The position numbers were made by a program, and so were the translations under genes. A DNA stretch of 56,549 nt, taken from Prevotella sp. GTDB lineage: Bacteria > Bacteroidota > Bacteroidia > Bacteroidales > Bacteroidaceae. Below are positions 8,307-16,120 of this stretch, piece by piece; position 1 is the stretch's first letter; each line of letters starts with the position of its first letter. The stretch covers positions 1 through 56,549 of the forward strand of contig JAEAMQ010000032.1 in NCBI GenBank assembly GCA_016901395.1. Direction: 5' to 3'. The notes under the pieces are model-generated. The model did no database searches, was not told the origin of the DNA, and saw only the letters and a list, made by a program, of their open reading frames with translations.

Positions 8307-9650
8307 ATGAACAGTGAAAAGCAATATATAGACCTCTATGGTGATGCCCGACAGATGATTTTCGATCATTCCACCGGTGTTCTCAATGCCATGCGTGACC
8401 AGGCCTTCGACGATTTCAAGGCGCAGGGGTTCCCCAATCGCAAGGTGGAACAATACAAGTACACCGACATGCAGAAGCTGTTCGAACCGGATTATGGTTT
8501 GAACCTCAAGCGCATCGAGTTCCCTTTGAACCCATATGACGCTTTCAAGTGCGACGTTCCCAATCTGAGCACGTCGATGTATTTCGTTGTCAACGACCAA
8601 TTTTACAAGAAAGCCCTCCCCAAAGCCACGCTTCCCGAGGGTGTCATTGTGGGCAGTCTGAAGGATGAAGCCGAGAAAAATCCCGATTTCATCGCTAAAT
8701 ATTATGCTCGCCTTGCCAAAACCAACACCGATGCCGTGACCGCTCTCAACACGATGTTGGCGCAGGACGGACTCTTGGTTTATGTTCCTAAGAACGTGAA
8801 GATAGACCGTGCCATTCAGGTGGTCAATATCCTTCGGTCTGATGTAGACCTCATGGTCAACCGTCGGGTGCTGATTATCATGGAGCCGGGCGCAGAGGCT
8901 AAGCTGTTGTTCTGCGACGACTCTGCCGACGACCGCAACTTCCTCGGCACGCAGGTCATTGAGGCATACGTGGGCGACAACGCCAGCCTCGACCTTTATT
9001 GCTTAGAGGAAACCCATGCGAAGAATGTGCGCGTGTCTAATGTTTACATCGAGCAGCAGGCCAATAGTCGTGTCAACCACGATGTCATCACCTTGCACAA
9101 CGGTGTCACCCGCAACCATCTTGAGCTGGTATTCAAGGGCGAAGGTGCCGAGTGTTGGTGCAATGGCGGTGTGATAGCCGACAAGAACCAGCATGTAGAC
9201 AACAATACATTGATCGATCACGAGGTCGGCCATTGCACGTCAAACGAGCTTTATAAATATGTGCTCGACGACAAAGCCACCGGTGCTTTTGCCGGACTGG
9301 TACGTGTTCAGAAGGATGCGCAGAAGACCGTGTCGCAGGAAACCAACCGCAATCTCTGCATGACGCGTTCGGCCCACATGTACACCCAGCCGATGTTGGA
9401 GATTTATGCCGACGACGTGAAGTGTGCTCACGGCTCCACCGTAGGCCAGCTCAACGATGCCGCCATGTTCTATATGCAGCAGCGTGGTGTCGACGAGCGC
9501 GAAGCCAAACTCCTTCTTGAATTCGCATTTATTGGTGAAGTCATCGACCAAATCAAGCTCGCTCCCCTTCGCGACCGCCTCCACCTCTTGGTGGAAAAGC
9601 GTTTCCGTGGCGAACTGGCTAAGTGCGAGGGGTGTAGAATATGTCGATAA
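8307..9650 (+). CDS. sufD: Fe-S cluster assembly protein SufD
   Basis: This 447-aa protein is SufD, the SufB paralogue in the cytoplasmic SufBC2D scaffold. The beta-helix core includes HNGVTRNHLELVFKGEGAEC, and the family-typical QETNRNLCMTRSAHMYTQP and CAHGSTVGQLNDAAMFYMQQRG precede the C-terminal helical region ending in KCEGCRICR. The motif DVKCAHG carries the conserved His typical of SufD at the SufB interface. Length is typical. It follows sufC across a 131-nt array and precedes sufS. Two repeat arrays flanking it may affect relative expression within the operon. Confidence 0.94.
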   Translation: MNSEKQYIDLYGDARQMIFDHSTGVLNAMRDQAFDDFKAQGFPNRKVEQYKYTDMQKLFEPDYGLNLKRIEFPLNPYDAFKCDVPNLSTSMYFVVNDQFYKKALPKATLPEGVIVGSLKDEAEKNPDFIAKYYARLAKTNTDAVTALNTMLAQDGLLVYVPKNVKIDRAIQVVNILRSDVDLMVNRRVLIIMEPGAEAKLLFCDDSADDRNFLGTQVIEAYVGDNASLDLYCLEETHAKNVRVSNVYIEQQANSRVNHDVITLHNGVTRNHLELVFKGEGAECWCNGGVIADKNQHVDNNTLIDHEVGHCTSNELYKYVLDDKATGAFAGLVRVQKDAQKTVSQETNRNLCMTRSAHMYTQPMLEIYADDVKCAHGSTVGQLNDAAMFYMQQRGVDEREAKLLLEFAFIGEVIDQIKLAPLRDRLHLLVEKRFRGELAKCEGCRICR

Positions 9651-9654
9651 ATTT

Positions 9655-9903
9655 GAGGAGTTAAGGAAACTTTGGGAGTTAAAGAAGTTAAAGACATATG
9701 TCTGTTGTTTGAGGAGTTAAGAAGTTAGGAAGTTAAGGAGTTAAGAAGTTAAGACAAATGTTTGGTGCTTGCTTTACAACAGTTTCCTTTGTTCATCTCC
9801 TATGATACTAATGTCTTTTAACTTCTCTAACTTCCCTAACTTCTTTAACTTCAAAAACTCCCTAACTTCTTTAACTCCCCAAAGTCTCCCCAACTCTAAC
9901 AAT
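9655..9903. repeat. Mirror array of GAAGTTAAG / CTTAACTTC units between sufD and sufS
   Basis: The left half (9655-9765) consists of GAAGTTAAG-type units in the plus orientation, with two AAGACA(T/A)ATG punctuations. The right half (9808-9900) consists of the inverse units (TTAACTTC, CTAACTTC). The middle (9766-9807) is unique sequence. It fills essentially the whole 273-nt gap; no gene or clear promoter was seen inside. Confidence 0.7.
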
Positions 9904-9923
9904 TCCCTAAAAACAAAACAGCT

Positions 9924-11246
9924 ATGTACGATATTAATCAAGTTCGTTCTGCATTTCCTATTCTTGCCAGGACGGTTCACGATAAGCCGCTGGTCTACCT
10001 CGACAATGCGGCTACGACACAGAAACCTCTCTGCGTGCTTGATGCCATGCGGGAGGAATACCTCAATGTGAATGCCAACGTGCATCGTGGTGTGCACTGG
10101 ATGAGCCAGCAGGCCACCGACCTTCATGAACAGGCCCGCGAGACCGTGCGCCGCTTTCTCAATGCGGGCAGCACCACGGAGATTGTCTTCACCCGTGGCA
10201 CCACCGAGGGCATCAACCTCGTGGCCAGTAGCTATTGTGACTCGTTTATGGATGAGGGCGATGAAATCATCATCTCTACCGTGGAGCATCACTCCAACAT
10301 CGTGCCCTGGCAGCTACAGGCGGAGAAGAAGAGGCTGAAGCTGAAGGTTATCCCCATGAGCGATGACGGTACGCTCGACATCGAGGCCTACAAGCAACTC
10401 TTCACCGAGAAGACCAAGATGGTAAGTGTGGCTCATGTGAGCAATGTGCTGGGCACGGTCAATCCGATGAAAACCATCGTTTCCATCGCCCATGAGCATG
10501 GTGTTCCCGTGCTGGTCGATGGTGCGCAGAGTGCTCCCCATTTCAAGGTCGACGTGCAGGATATCGACTGCGACTTCTTCGTCTTCAGTGGTCATAAGGT
10601 CTATGGCCCCACCGGTATCGGCGTGCTCTATGGCAAGGAGGTTTGGCTCGACAAGTTGCCGCCCTATCAGGGTGGTGGTGAGATGATAGCCCGTGTCACC
10701 TTTGAGAAGACTACCTTCGAGCGCCCTCCGTTGAAGTTTGAGGCAGGAACTCCCGACTATATCGCCACCCACGGATTGGCCAAGGCCCTCGATTATGTCA
10801 CAGCCTTGGGCCTTGACAATATCGCTGCGCATGAACAGGAACTTACCCGTTATGCCCTCGAAAAGCTCCATTCCATCGATGGAATTAAGATTTATGGGCA
10901 TGGGGCCTCCCCAAGCGCCTCCGAAGGAGGGGATGTGGAAATGCTCAAGCGCACACTTGACGCTGAGGCAAACAGGGAAAACCGGCATACTCTGTCAAGC
11001 ACTCCCTCGGAAGGACTTGGAGAAGCCGTTATCAGTTTCAACGTTGGTGACATCCATCACATGGACATTGGTACACTCCTCGATCGCCTTGGTATCGCTG
11101 TTCGCACAGGTCATCACTGTGCCCAGCCCCTCATGGATCGCCTTGGTGTGCTCGGTACGGTGCGTGCGTCGTTCGCCCTCTATAACACCAAAGAAGAAGT
11201 AGACACCGTCGTGGCTGGCATCGAGCGGGTGAGGAGGATGTTTTGA
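9924..11246 (+). CDS. sufS: Cysteine desulfurase SufS (with an internal repeat-derived insertion)
   Basis: This 440-aa PLP enzyme takes sulfur from cysteine and supplies it to the SufBCD scaffold. The start is supported by YDINQVRSAFPILART and the family-typical YLDNAATTQKP. The PLP lysine is K225 in SGHKVYGPTGIG. The active-site loop TGHHCAQPLM has C399, aligning with C364 of E. coli SufS. The shift of about 35 residues comes from an insertion between IYG (about residue 324) and AVISF (about 369) that coincides with an inverted palindromic repeat pair at 10904-11027. Usual length is about 405 aa. The insertion is in frame, and all downstream motifs are intact, so the enzyme is probably functional. 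The insert lies on the C-terminal small domain, ahead of the active-site Cys loop. Confidence 0.93.
   Translation: MYDINQVRSAFPILARTVHDKPLVYLDNAATTQKPLCVLDAMREEYLNVNANVHRGVHWMSQQATDLHEQARETVRRFLNAGSTTEIVFTRGTTEGINLVASSYCDSFMDEGDEIIISTVEHHSNIVPWQLQAEKKRLKLKVIPMSDDGTLDIEAYKQLFTEKTKMVSVAHVSNVLGTVNPMKTIVSIAHEHGVPVLVDGAQSAPHFKVDVQDIDCDFFVFSGHKVYGPTGIGVLYGKEVWLDKLPPYQGGGEMIARVTFEKTTFERPPLKFEAGTPDYIATHGLAKALDYVTALGLDNIAAHEQELTRYALEKLHSIDGIKIYGHGASPSASEGGDVEMLKRTLDAEANRENRHTLSSTPSEGLGEAVISFNVGDIHHMDIGTLLDRLGIAVRTGHHCAQPLMDRLGVLGTVRASFALYNTKEEVDTVVAGIERVRRMF
10904..11027. repeat. REP-like inverted repeat pair inside sufS
   Basis: The left arm GCCTCCCCAAGCGCCTCCGA... (10905-10936) belongs to the same family as the intergenic copies at 21143-21206 and 22102-22134. 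The right arm (11001-11027, core CTCGGAAGGACTTGGAGAAG) is its degenerate inverse, about 20 of 27 positions complementary. About 65 nt lie between them. The reading frame of sufS stays open through both arms, giving roughly 36 extra residues rich in Ser, Glu, Gly and Ala. Confidence 0.7.
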
Positions 11247-11247
11247 G

Positions 11248-11519
11248 ATTCTTAGAAGTTAAGGAAGTTAGGGAAGTTAAAGAAGTTAAAGGACAATAGT
11301 ACCGTAGGAAACGAACAAGGGCTGCTTTTGCAAAGCATGCAACAGGCATTTGTCTTAACTTCTTAACTTCTTAACTCCTCAACTTCTTAACTTCATAACT
11401 TCTTAACTCCACAACCAATAGACATTTGTCTTAACTTCTTAACTTCTTAACTCCTCAACTCCTCAACTCCTTAACTTCATAACTTCTTAACTTCTCAACT
11501 CCTTAACTCCCCATCTCCT
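11248..11519. repeat. Mirror array of short units between sufS and rnhB
   Basis: A short left half (11256-11291: GAAGTTAAG-type units) is followed by two successive right halves. Each starts with the punctuation CATTTGTCTTAACTTCTTAA (about 11347 and 11424) and continues as runs of TTAACTTC/TCAACTCC to 11519. The repeated right half suggests duplication inside the array. No gene is present in the gap. Confidence 0.7.
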
Positions 11520-11523
11520 AAAA

Positions 11524-12201
11524 ATGCTCCTTCCCTACTTTTCTCCCGATTTCATCGAAGCTGGATGCGACGAAGCCGGACGTGGATGTCTGGCGGGAAG
11601 CGTCTATGCTGCTGCCGTGATATTGCCTAAAGACTATAACAACCCCTTGCTCAACGATTCCAAACAGCTCACGGAAAAGAAGCGTTATGCCCTTCGCGAA
11701 GAGATTATCCGTGACGCTGTGGCATGGGCCGTGGGTGTGGTTACGCCCGATGAAATCGATGAAATCAATATCCTGCACGCCAGTTTTCTGGCCATGCACC
11801 GTGCCATCGACCAGCTAAAGGTGCGTCCTGAGACCCTCCTTATCGACGGCAACCGCTTCGATCCTTACCGTCCCGTGTCCGACCGACCCTTTGAAGGGCG
11901 AAAGGAACGGGTGTTTGCCCTGCCCAATGATCCCGAGACCCTGCCTTATCAGTGCATCGTCAAGGGTGACGGGAAGTATCAGTCTATCGCTGCTGCCAGC
12001 ATTCTGGCCAAGACCTTCAGAGATGATTACATGAATGCGCTCGATGAACAATATCCCATGTACGACTGGAAACAAAACAAAGGATACCCCACGCGTAAGC
12101 ATCGTGAGGGCATCCGGTTGTATGGAATAAGCCCATTTCATCGTAAAAGTTATAACCTTTTAGGCTTTGAGCAGCCGGAATTGAATTTTGATGGAGAGTA
12201 G
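11524..12201 (+). CDS. rnhB: Ribonuclease HII
   Basis: This 225-aa protein cleaves the RNA strand of RNA-DNA hybrids and single ribonucleotides in DNA, using two metal ions. The N-terminal motif [20 protein letters not shown] carries the DE pair of the catalytic site. Further acidic residues occur in [11 protein letters not shown] and in LLIDGNRF, and the C-terminal part has [23 protein letters not shown], all typical of RNase HII. Length is slightly above the usual ~200 aa. It follows the array after sufS and overlaps the next gene by 11 nt, so the two are translationally coupled. Confidence 0.95.
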   Translation: MLLPYFSPDFIEAGCDEAGRGCLAGSVYAAAVILPKDYNNPLLNDSKQLTEKKRYALREEIIRDAVAWAVGVVTPDEIDEINILHASFLAMHRAIDQLKVRPETLLIDGNRFDPYRPVSDRPFEGRKERVFALPNDPETLPYQCIVKGDGKYQSIAAASILAKTFRDDYMNALDEQYPMYDWKQNKGYPTRKHREGIRLYGISPFHRKSYNLLGFEQPELNFDGE

Positions 12202-13111
12202 TTCGGTAAGATTTCAGAAATGGTTTGACCTGATACTGGCGATGGTCGACGGCAGACAGCACAAAGTGAGGGAACTTGCTTCGGTGCTGGGTACGTCTGT
12301 CCGAAATTTCTATTATGTCGTTCAAGTGTTGGAACGTATAGGCTTTCGCGTCATACACGAGGGGCATGGCTACTATATAGATCCTAAATCCCCATTCCTC
12401 AAACGCATCTCGCAAACGATTAGCATGTCGGATGATGAAGCCAACTATCTGTATGGTCTGCTGTCGACGGAGACAGAAGACCTGATGATGGCTGGCATCT
12501 TGAAGCGCAAGTTGTCGCGTTTTTATGCTTTGCCACGCTTGGATGACACCCAGATGCAGTTGCAGCAATATGCTAATCTGAAAGAGATAGAATATGCCAT
12601 AAACCATAAGAAGGTGGCGATCCTGCATGAGTATTCCTCACCACACAGTCATACGGTGACCGACCGTCTGGTAGAGCCGTTTGATATTTTAGGCAACAAA
12701 GCAGATGTGCGGGCATATGAACTGAAGTCCGGGCAGAACAAAACCTTTAAAATGTCACGGGTGGGCCGTGTGGAGGTAGTAGACACCCCTTGGTTTAACG
12801 AGGCTCGCCATCGCAGGGTTTTCACCGATATGTTTATGTTCAGTGGTGAGAAGTATTACCATGTGAAACTCAGGTTTAGTTTGTTGGCCCACCATCTGAT
12901 GCTCGAGGAGTATCCGCATTCCATAGGCTTCATGAGAAACGAGGACGACAGCCATTGGATTTTCGAGACCGATGTTGTGAGCTATGTGGGCCTCTCTCGT
13001 TTTATTCTTGGCCTTTACGAAGATGTAGAGATCCTTGAGGATGACGGACTGCGAGCGTTTGTAAAAGAAAAAATTAGCCGAATGACTGCGGTGGACAGTG
13101 ACAATGAATAG
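12191..13111 (+). CDS. WYL-domain transcriptional regulator
   Basis: This 306-aa protein starts at ATG 12191; a TTG lies directly before it. Residues about 5-60 form a winged-helix DNA-binding domain ([20 protein letters not shown], then [20 protein letters not shown]). The C-terminal part (about 125-295) fits a WYL domain, a sensor fold that binds nucleic acid or other ligands: [18 protein letters not shown] and HYVKLRF-like strands, although the classic W-Y-L triad is not intact. Such proteins regulate diverse stress, DNA-damage and defence genes; here no defence genes are nearby. It overlaps rnhB by 11 nt. A palindrome ACCGCGGT lies just downstream. Confidence 0.7.
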   Translation: MESSSVRFQKWFDLILAMVDGRQHKVRELASVLGTSVRNFYYVVQVLERIGFRVIHEGHGYYIDPKSPFLKRISQTISMSDDEANYLYGLLSTETEDLMMAGILKRKLSRFYALPRLDDTQMQLQQYANLKEIEYAINHKKVAILHEYSSPHSHTVTDRLVEPFDILGNKADVRAYELKSGQNKTFKMSRVGRVEVVDTPWFNEARHRRVFTDMFMFSGEKYYHVKLRFSLLAHHLMLEEYPHSIGFMRNEDDSHWIFETDVVSYVGLSRFILGLYEDVEILEDDGLRAFVKEKISRMTAVDSDNE

Positions 13112-13378
13112 GGTGATGAGACGAAAACCGCGGTTCGTATAATGTGATCGGAGGGTATGTCGAAAACCAGTCGGATATAGGAGGAGACAATTTCTATTGT
13201 GCCCCATTGCTGTCAAATAGAAAATAAATTTATGTTGAAAGAATTTGAAGAAAGGTGATAAAAACAGTGCCGTGGAGGGAATGAGCACCCAACAAGGCGA
13301 AAAATCAAGCAAAATCGGACTCTTTCTAATTCTTTGATAACCAGCATCTTGTAATTTATTGACAAATTATGGCTTTGC
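13112..13378. other. Non-coding stretch after the WYL gene
   Basis: About 270 nt of AT-rich sequence. The near-palindrome AACCGCGGTT (about 13126-13135) follows the WYL stop codon. No gene, promoter or strong terminator was found. Confidence 0.4.
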
Positions 13379-13444
13379 GATTACTATCTAATCGCGTCAT
13401 GATTACTATCTAATCGCATCACGAAAAGCACCTAATCGTAAGGC
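13379..13444. repeat. 22-bp tandem repeat array, three units, upstream of gyrB
   Basis: The three units, 13379-13400, 13401-13422 and 13423-13444, are each exactly 22 bp. The first two share GATTACTATCTAATCGC and differ in the last five bases; the third is degenerate but keeps CCTAATCG. Each unit carries internal complementarity (TAATC...GATTA). A four-unit array of the same repeat lies at 34325-34412. There are no spacers, so this is not a CRISPR array. Confidence 0.75.
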
Positions 13445-13451
13445 TATTGTG

Positions 13452-13549
13452 CCCTTACAGCAGCATAAAAAAGCCCAAAAACGTACTTTTTTAGGACGTT
13501 TTGTCCCTCCTGTAAGGGTAAAAAGGTCTGGTCATTTCATCCTCAGACC
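13452..13549. other. Potentially structured non-coding region
   Basis: CCCTTACAG (13452-13460) is the exact complement of CTGTAAGGG (13510-13518). The intervening sequence can form AAAACG/CGTTTT (13477-13482 with 13497-13502), and GGTCTG/CAGACC (about 13526-13549) follows. A folded RNA is possible, but no matching promoter was seen. The remainder to 13980 contains only overlapping open frames that look spurious. Confidence 0.3.
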
Positions 13550-13956
13550 CTAAAAACAACATTTTTTTTCTCTCGCGTAAGAATAAAAACACGCACGATT
13601 TTGTTGAAAAACCTTGACAGGTTGAAGTCGTGATCAGAGTGCTTCCTTGTTTGCTACGGGATGTCTGTCCTTTGTTTTTGCAGGATTGTTATGTAGCTTG
13701 TTTGGCCCAAACCGATGCAATCCTGAGAGCACGATGGGGGCTCCAAAATGTCTGGAGGCAGTCTTTGCTCTTTGGATGTCATCGCGGAAAGACTTACCGC
13801 AGAATTTCTTTTCCCCTTGCTTGGCAGATGCACGATTGGAATATCCCAACGTGTGACAGGATGGCCCTTCGGCGATACTTCTTTATTTCACTTTTCAAGA
13901 GTGGAAAATTATCATTATTTAGACCTCTTAAAAAGGTGATTTTTAGGGTAGAAAGT

Positions 13957-13988
13957 TTTCTGTATGTCATGTTTTTTTAGTATCTTTG
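13957..13988 (+). promoter_or_regulatory. gyrB promoter
   Basis: The -7 element TATCTTTG (13981-13988) is a full consensus match and is followed by CA, as at other promoters here. The -33 region (TTTCTG, 13957-13962) is weak. Transcription would start near 13995, which excludes any gyrB start codon upstream of that point. Confidence 0.65.
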
Positions 13989-14012
13989 CAACATAACTAT
14001 TTTATGAAACAA

Positions 14013-15986
14013 ATGGCAGAAAATCTTAAGCAGGAAGATAATTATTCAGCCTCCAACATCCAAGTGTTGGAGGGGCTGGAAGCCGTGCGCAAACGCCCGG
14101 CCATGTATATTGGCGACATCAGTGAGAAGGGACTCCACCATCTTATTAATGAGACCGTAGACAACTCTATCGACGAGGCAATGGCTGGCTTTTGCCAAAA
14201 CATTGAAGTGACAATCAATGAGGACAACTCCGTGACTGTGGAAGACGACGGTCGAGGCATCCCCGTAGACGAGCACGAGAAGTTGCACAAGAGTGCGTTG
14301 GAGGTTGTGATGACCGTGCTTCATGCCGGTGGTAAATTCGACAAGGGCTCTTACAAGGTCAGTGGCGGTTTGCATGGTGTGGGTGTGAGCTGTGTCAATG
14401 CTCTTTCGTCTCACATGCTGTCACAGGTGTTCCGCGATGGCAAGGCTTACCAGCAGGAATATGAGCAAGGCAAGCCGCTTTATCCTGTTAAAATGGTTGG
14501 TCCGACAGACAAGCGGGGTACGCGTCAGCAGTTCTGGCCAGACCCCACGGTGTTCACTACGACGGTGTTTCAGTGGGATATCGTAGCCCGCCGTATGCGC
14601 GAACTTGCCTATCTCAATGCAGGTATCCGCATCGTCCTGACCGACCTGCGTCCTAACGACGAGGGTAAGACCCGTCAGGAGGTGTTTCATGCCAAGGACG
14701 GACTCAAGGAGTTTGTGCGCTATGTGGACCGCCATCGCACCCATCTCTTTGACGATGTGATTTATCTGAAGACCGAAAAGCAGGGCCTGCCCATCGAGGT
14801 GGCTATCATGTATAATACGGACTACTCTGAAAATCTACATTCCTACGTCAACAATATCAACACCATTGAGGGTGGTACCCATGTGACAGGCTTCCGTCAG
14901 GCCCTCACCCGTGTGCTGAAAAACTATGCCGACAGCGATCCGCAGATATCCAAGCAGATAGAGAAGGCCAAGATTGAGATTGCCGGAGAGGATTTCCGCG
15001 AGGGTCTTACCGCTGTGGTTTCCATCAAAGTGGCTGAGCCTCAGTTTGAGGGACAGACCAAGACCAAGCTTGGTAACAGTGAGGTGACGGGTGCCGTGAA
15101 CCAGGCTGTGGGCGAGGCATTGACCTATTATTTGGAGGAGCATCCATCGGAGGCTAAGCAGATCTGTGAGAAGGTGATTCTCGCTGCAACAGCCCGTGTG
15201 GCAGCACGAAAGGCTCGCGAGAGCGTGCAGCGCAAGAGCGTGATGACCGGTGGAGGTCTGCCCGGTAAGCTGGCCGACTGCTCCAACAAAGACCCCAAGC
15301 AGTGCGAGATCTTCCTGGTCGAGGGAGACTCGGCCGGAGGTTCGGCCAAGCAGGGTCGCGACCGCTACACGCAGGCCATTCTTCCGCTCCGTGGAAAGAT
15401 TTTGAACGTGGAGAAAGTGCAGTGGCATCGTGTCTTTGAGGCTGAGTCGGTGATGAATATTATACAGAGCATCGGTGTGCGTTTCGGTGTAGATGGAGAG
15501 GCCGACCGTGAGGCCAATATCGACAAGTTGCGCTACGACAAGATTATCATCATGACCGATGCCGACGTCGATGGTTCGCACATCGACACACTTATCATGA
15601 CACTTTTCTATCGTTTCATGCCTAAAATCATAGAGGAGGGACATCTCTATATTGCCACACCGCCGCTCTACAAGTGTACCTTCAAGGGAAAAACGAGTGA
15701 GTATTGCTATAATGAGGCACAGCGTCAGGCATTCTTCGACAAGTATGCCGGGGGCGATGAAGATGCCAAGAGCATCCATACCCAGCGTTACAAAGGTTTG
15801 GGTGAGATGAACCCCGAACAGCTTTGGGAGACGACAATGGACCCAAGCAACCGTTTGTTGAAACAGGTCACTATCGAGAACGCCGCCGATGCCGATGAGA
15901 TATTCTCTATGCTCATGGGCGATGACGTGGAGCCTCGACGCGAGTTCATCGAGACAAATGCCGCATACGCCAACATCGACGCATAA
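14013..15986 (+). CDS. gyrB: DNA gyrase subunit B
   Basis: This is the ATPase and TOPRIM subunit of DNA gyrase, which negatively supercoils DNA. The GHKL ATPase domain has VEDDGRGIPV and GGLHGVGVSCVNALS. The TOPRIM domain has EGDSAGGSAKQGRDRYTQAI, the PLRGKILNVEK that separates GyrB from ParE, and the metal-binding DADVDGSHI. The protein ends in a typical GyrB C-terminus (RREFIETNA). The start chosen is ATG 14013 (MAENLKQ, 657 aa), because the -7 promoter element ends at 13988; ATG 14004 (three residues longer) is the alternative. A TTG at 13986 lies inside the promoter and is rejected. A strong terminator follows. Confidence 0.96.
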   Translation: MAENLKQEDNYSASNIQVLEGLEAVRKRPAMYIGDISEKGLHHLINETVDNSIDEAMAGFCQNIEVTINEDNSVTVEDDGRGIPVDEHEKLHKSALEVVMTVLHAGGKFDKGSYKVSGGLHGVGVSCVNALSSHMLSQVFRDGKAYQQEYEQGKPLYPVKMVGPTDKRGTRQQFWPDPTVFTTTVFQWDIVARRMRELAYLNAGIRIVLTDLRPNDEGKTRQEVFHAKDGLKEFVRYVDRHRTHLFDDVIYLKTEKQGLPIEVAIMYNTDYSENLHSYVNNINTIEGGTHVTGFRQALTRVLKNYADSDPQISKQIEKAKIEIAGEDFREGLTAVVSIKVAEPQFEGQTKTKLGNSEVTGAVNQAVGEALTYYLEEHPSEAKQICEKVILAATARVAARKARESVQRKSVMTGGGLPGKLADCSNKDPKQCEIFLVEGDSAGGSAKQGRDRYTQAILPLRGKILNVEKVQWHRVFEAESVMNIIQSIGVRFGVDGEADREANIDKLRYDKIIIMTDADVDGSHIDTLIMTLFYRFMPKIIEEGHLYIATPPLYKCTFKGKTSEYCYNEAQRQAFFDKYAGGDEDAKSIHTQRYKGLGEMNPEQLWETTMDPSNRLLKQVTIENAADADEIFSMLMGDDVEPRREFIETNAAYANIDA

Positions 15987-16000
15987 CAAAGTCTGAGACG

Positions 16001-16066
16001 AGTCTTCCTAAAGAGACGAGCTATTTCATTTGACAATACCTCGTCCTTTAGGAAGACTTTCTCGTT
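16001..16066 (+). terminator. gyrB terminator
   Basis: AGTCTTCCTAAAGAGACGAG (16001-16020) pairs almost perfectly with 16040-16058 (one bulged base), with a 19-nt loop, and is followed by TTCTCGTTTT. The long stem separates gyrB from the glycosidase module. Confidence 0.75.
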
Positions 16067-16120
16067 TTAAGGTCACCAACCTGTATGGCAGACTGCTTTC
16101 CAACTCTTAAACCTACGTGA

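Noticed and set aside
10904..11027. sufS insertion as a frameshift or pseudogene
   Set aside because: The frame stays open and every downstream motif, including the active-site Cys loop, is intact.
13379..13444. CRISPR array candidate (also 34325-34412)
   Set aside because: Units are contiguous with no spacers, units vary, and no cas gene is nearby.
13630..13980. Overlapping open frames in several frames before gyrB
   Set aside because: Three plus frames and one minus frame are open together, none has a clear domain, and the longest runs into the gyrB promoter.
13986..14012. Upstream TTG start for gyrB at 13986
   Set aside because: It lies inside the -7 promoter element, upstream of the predicted transcription start.
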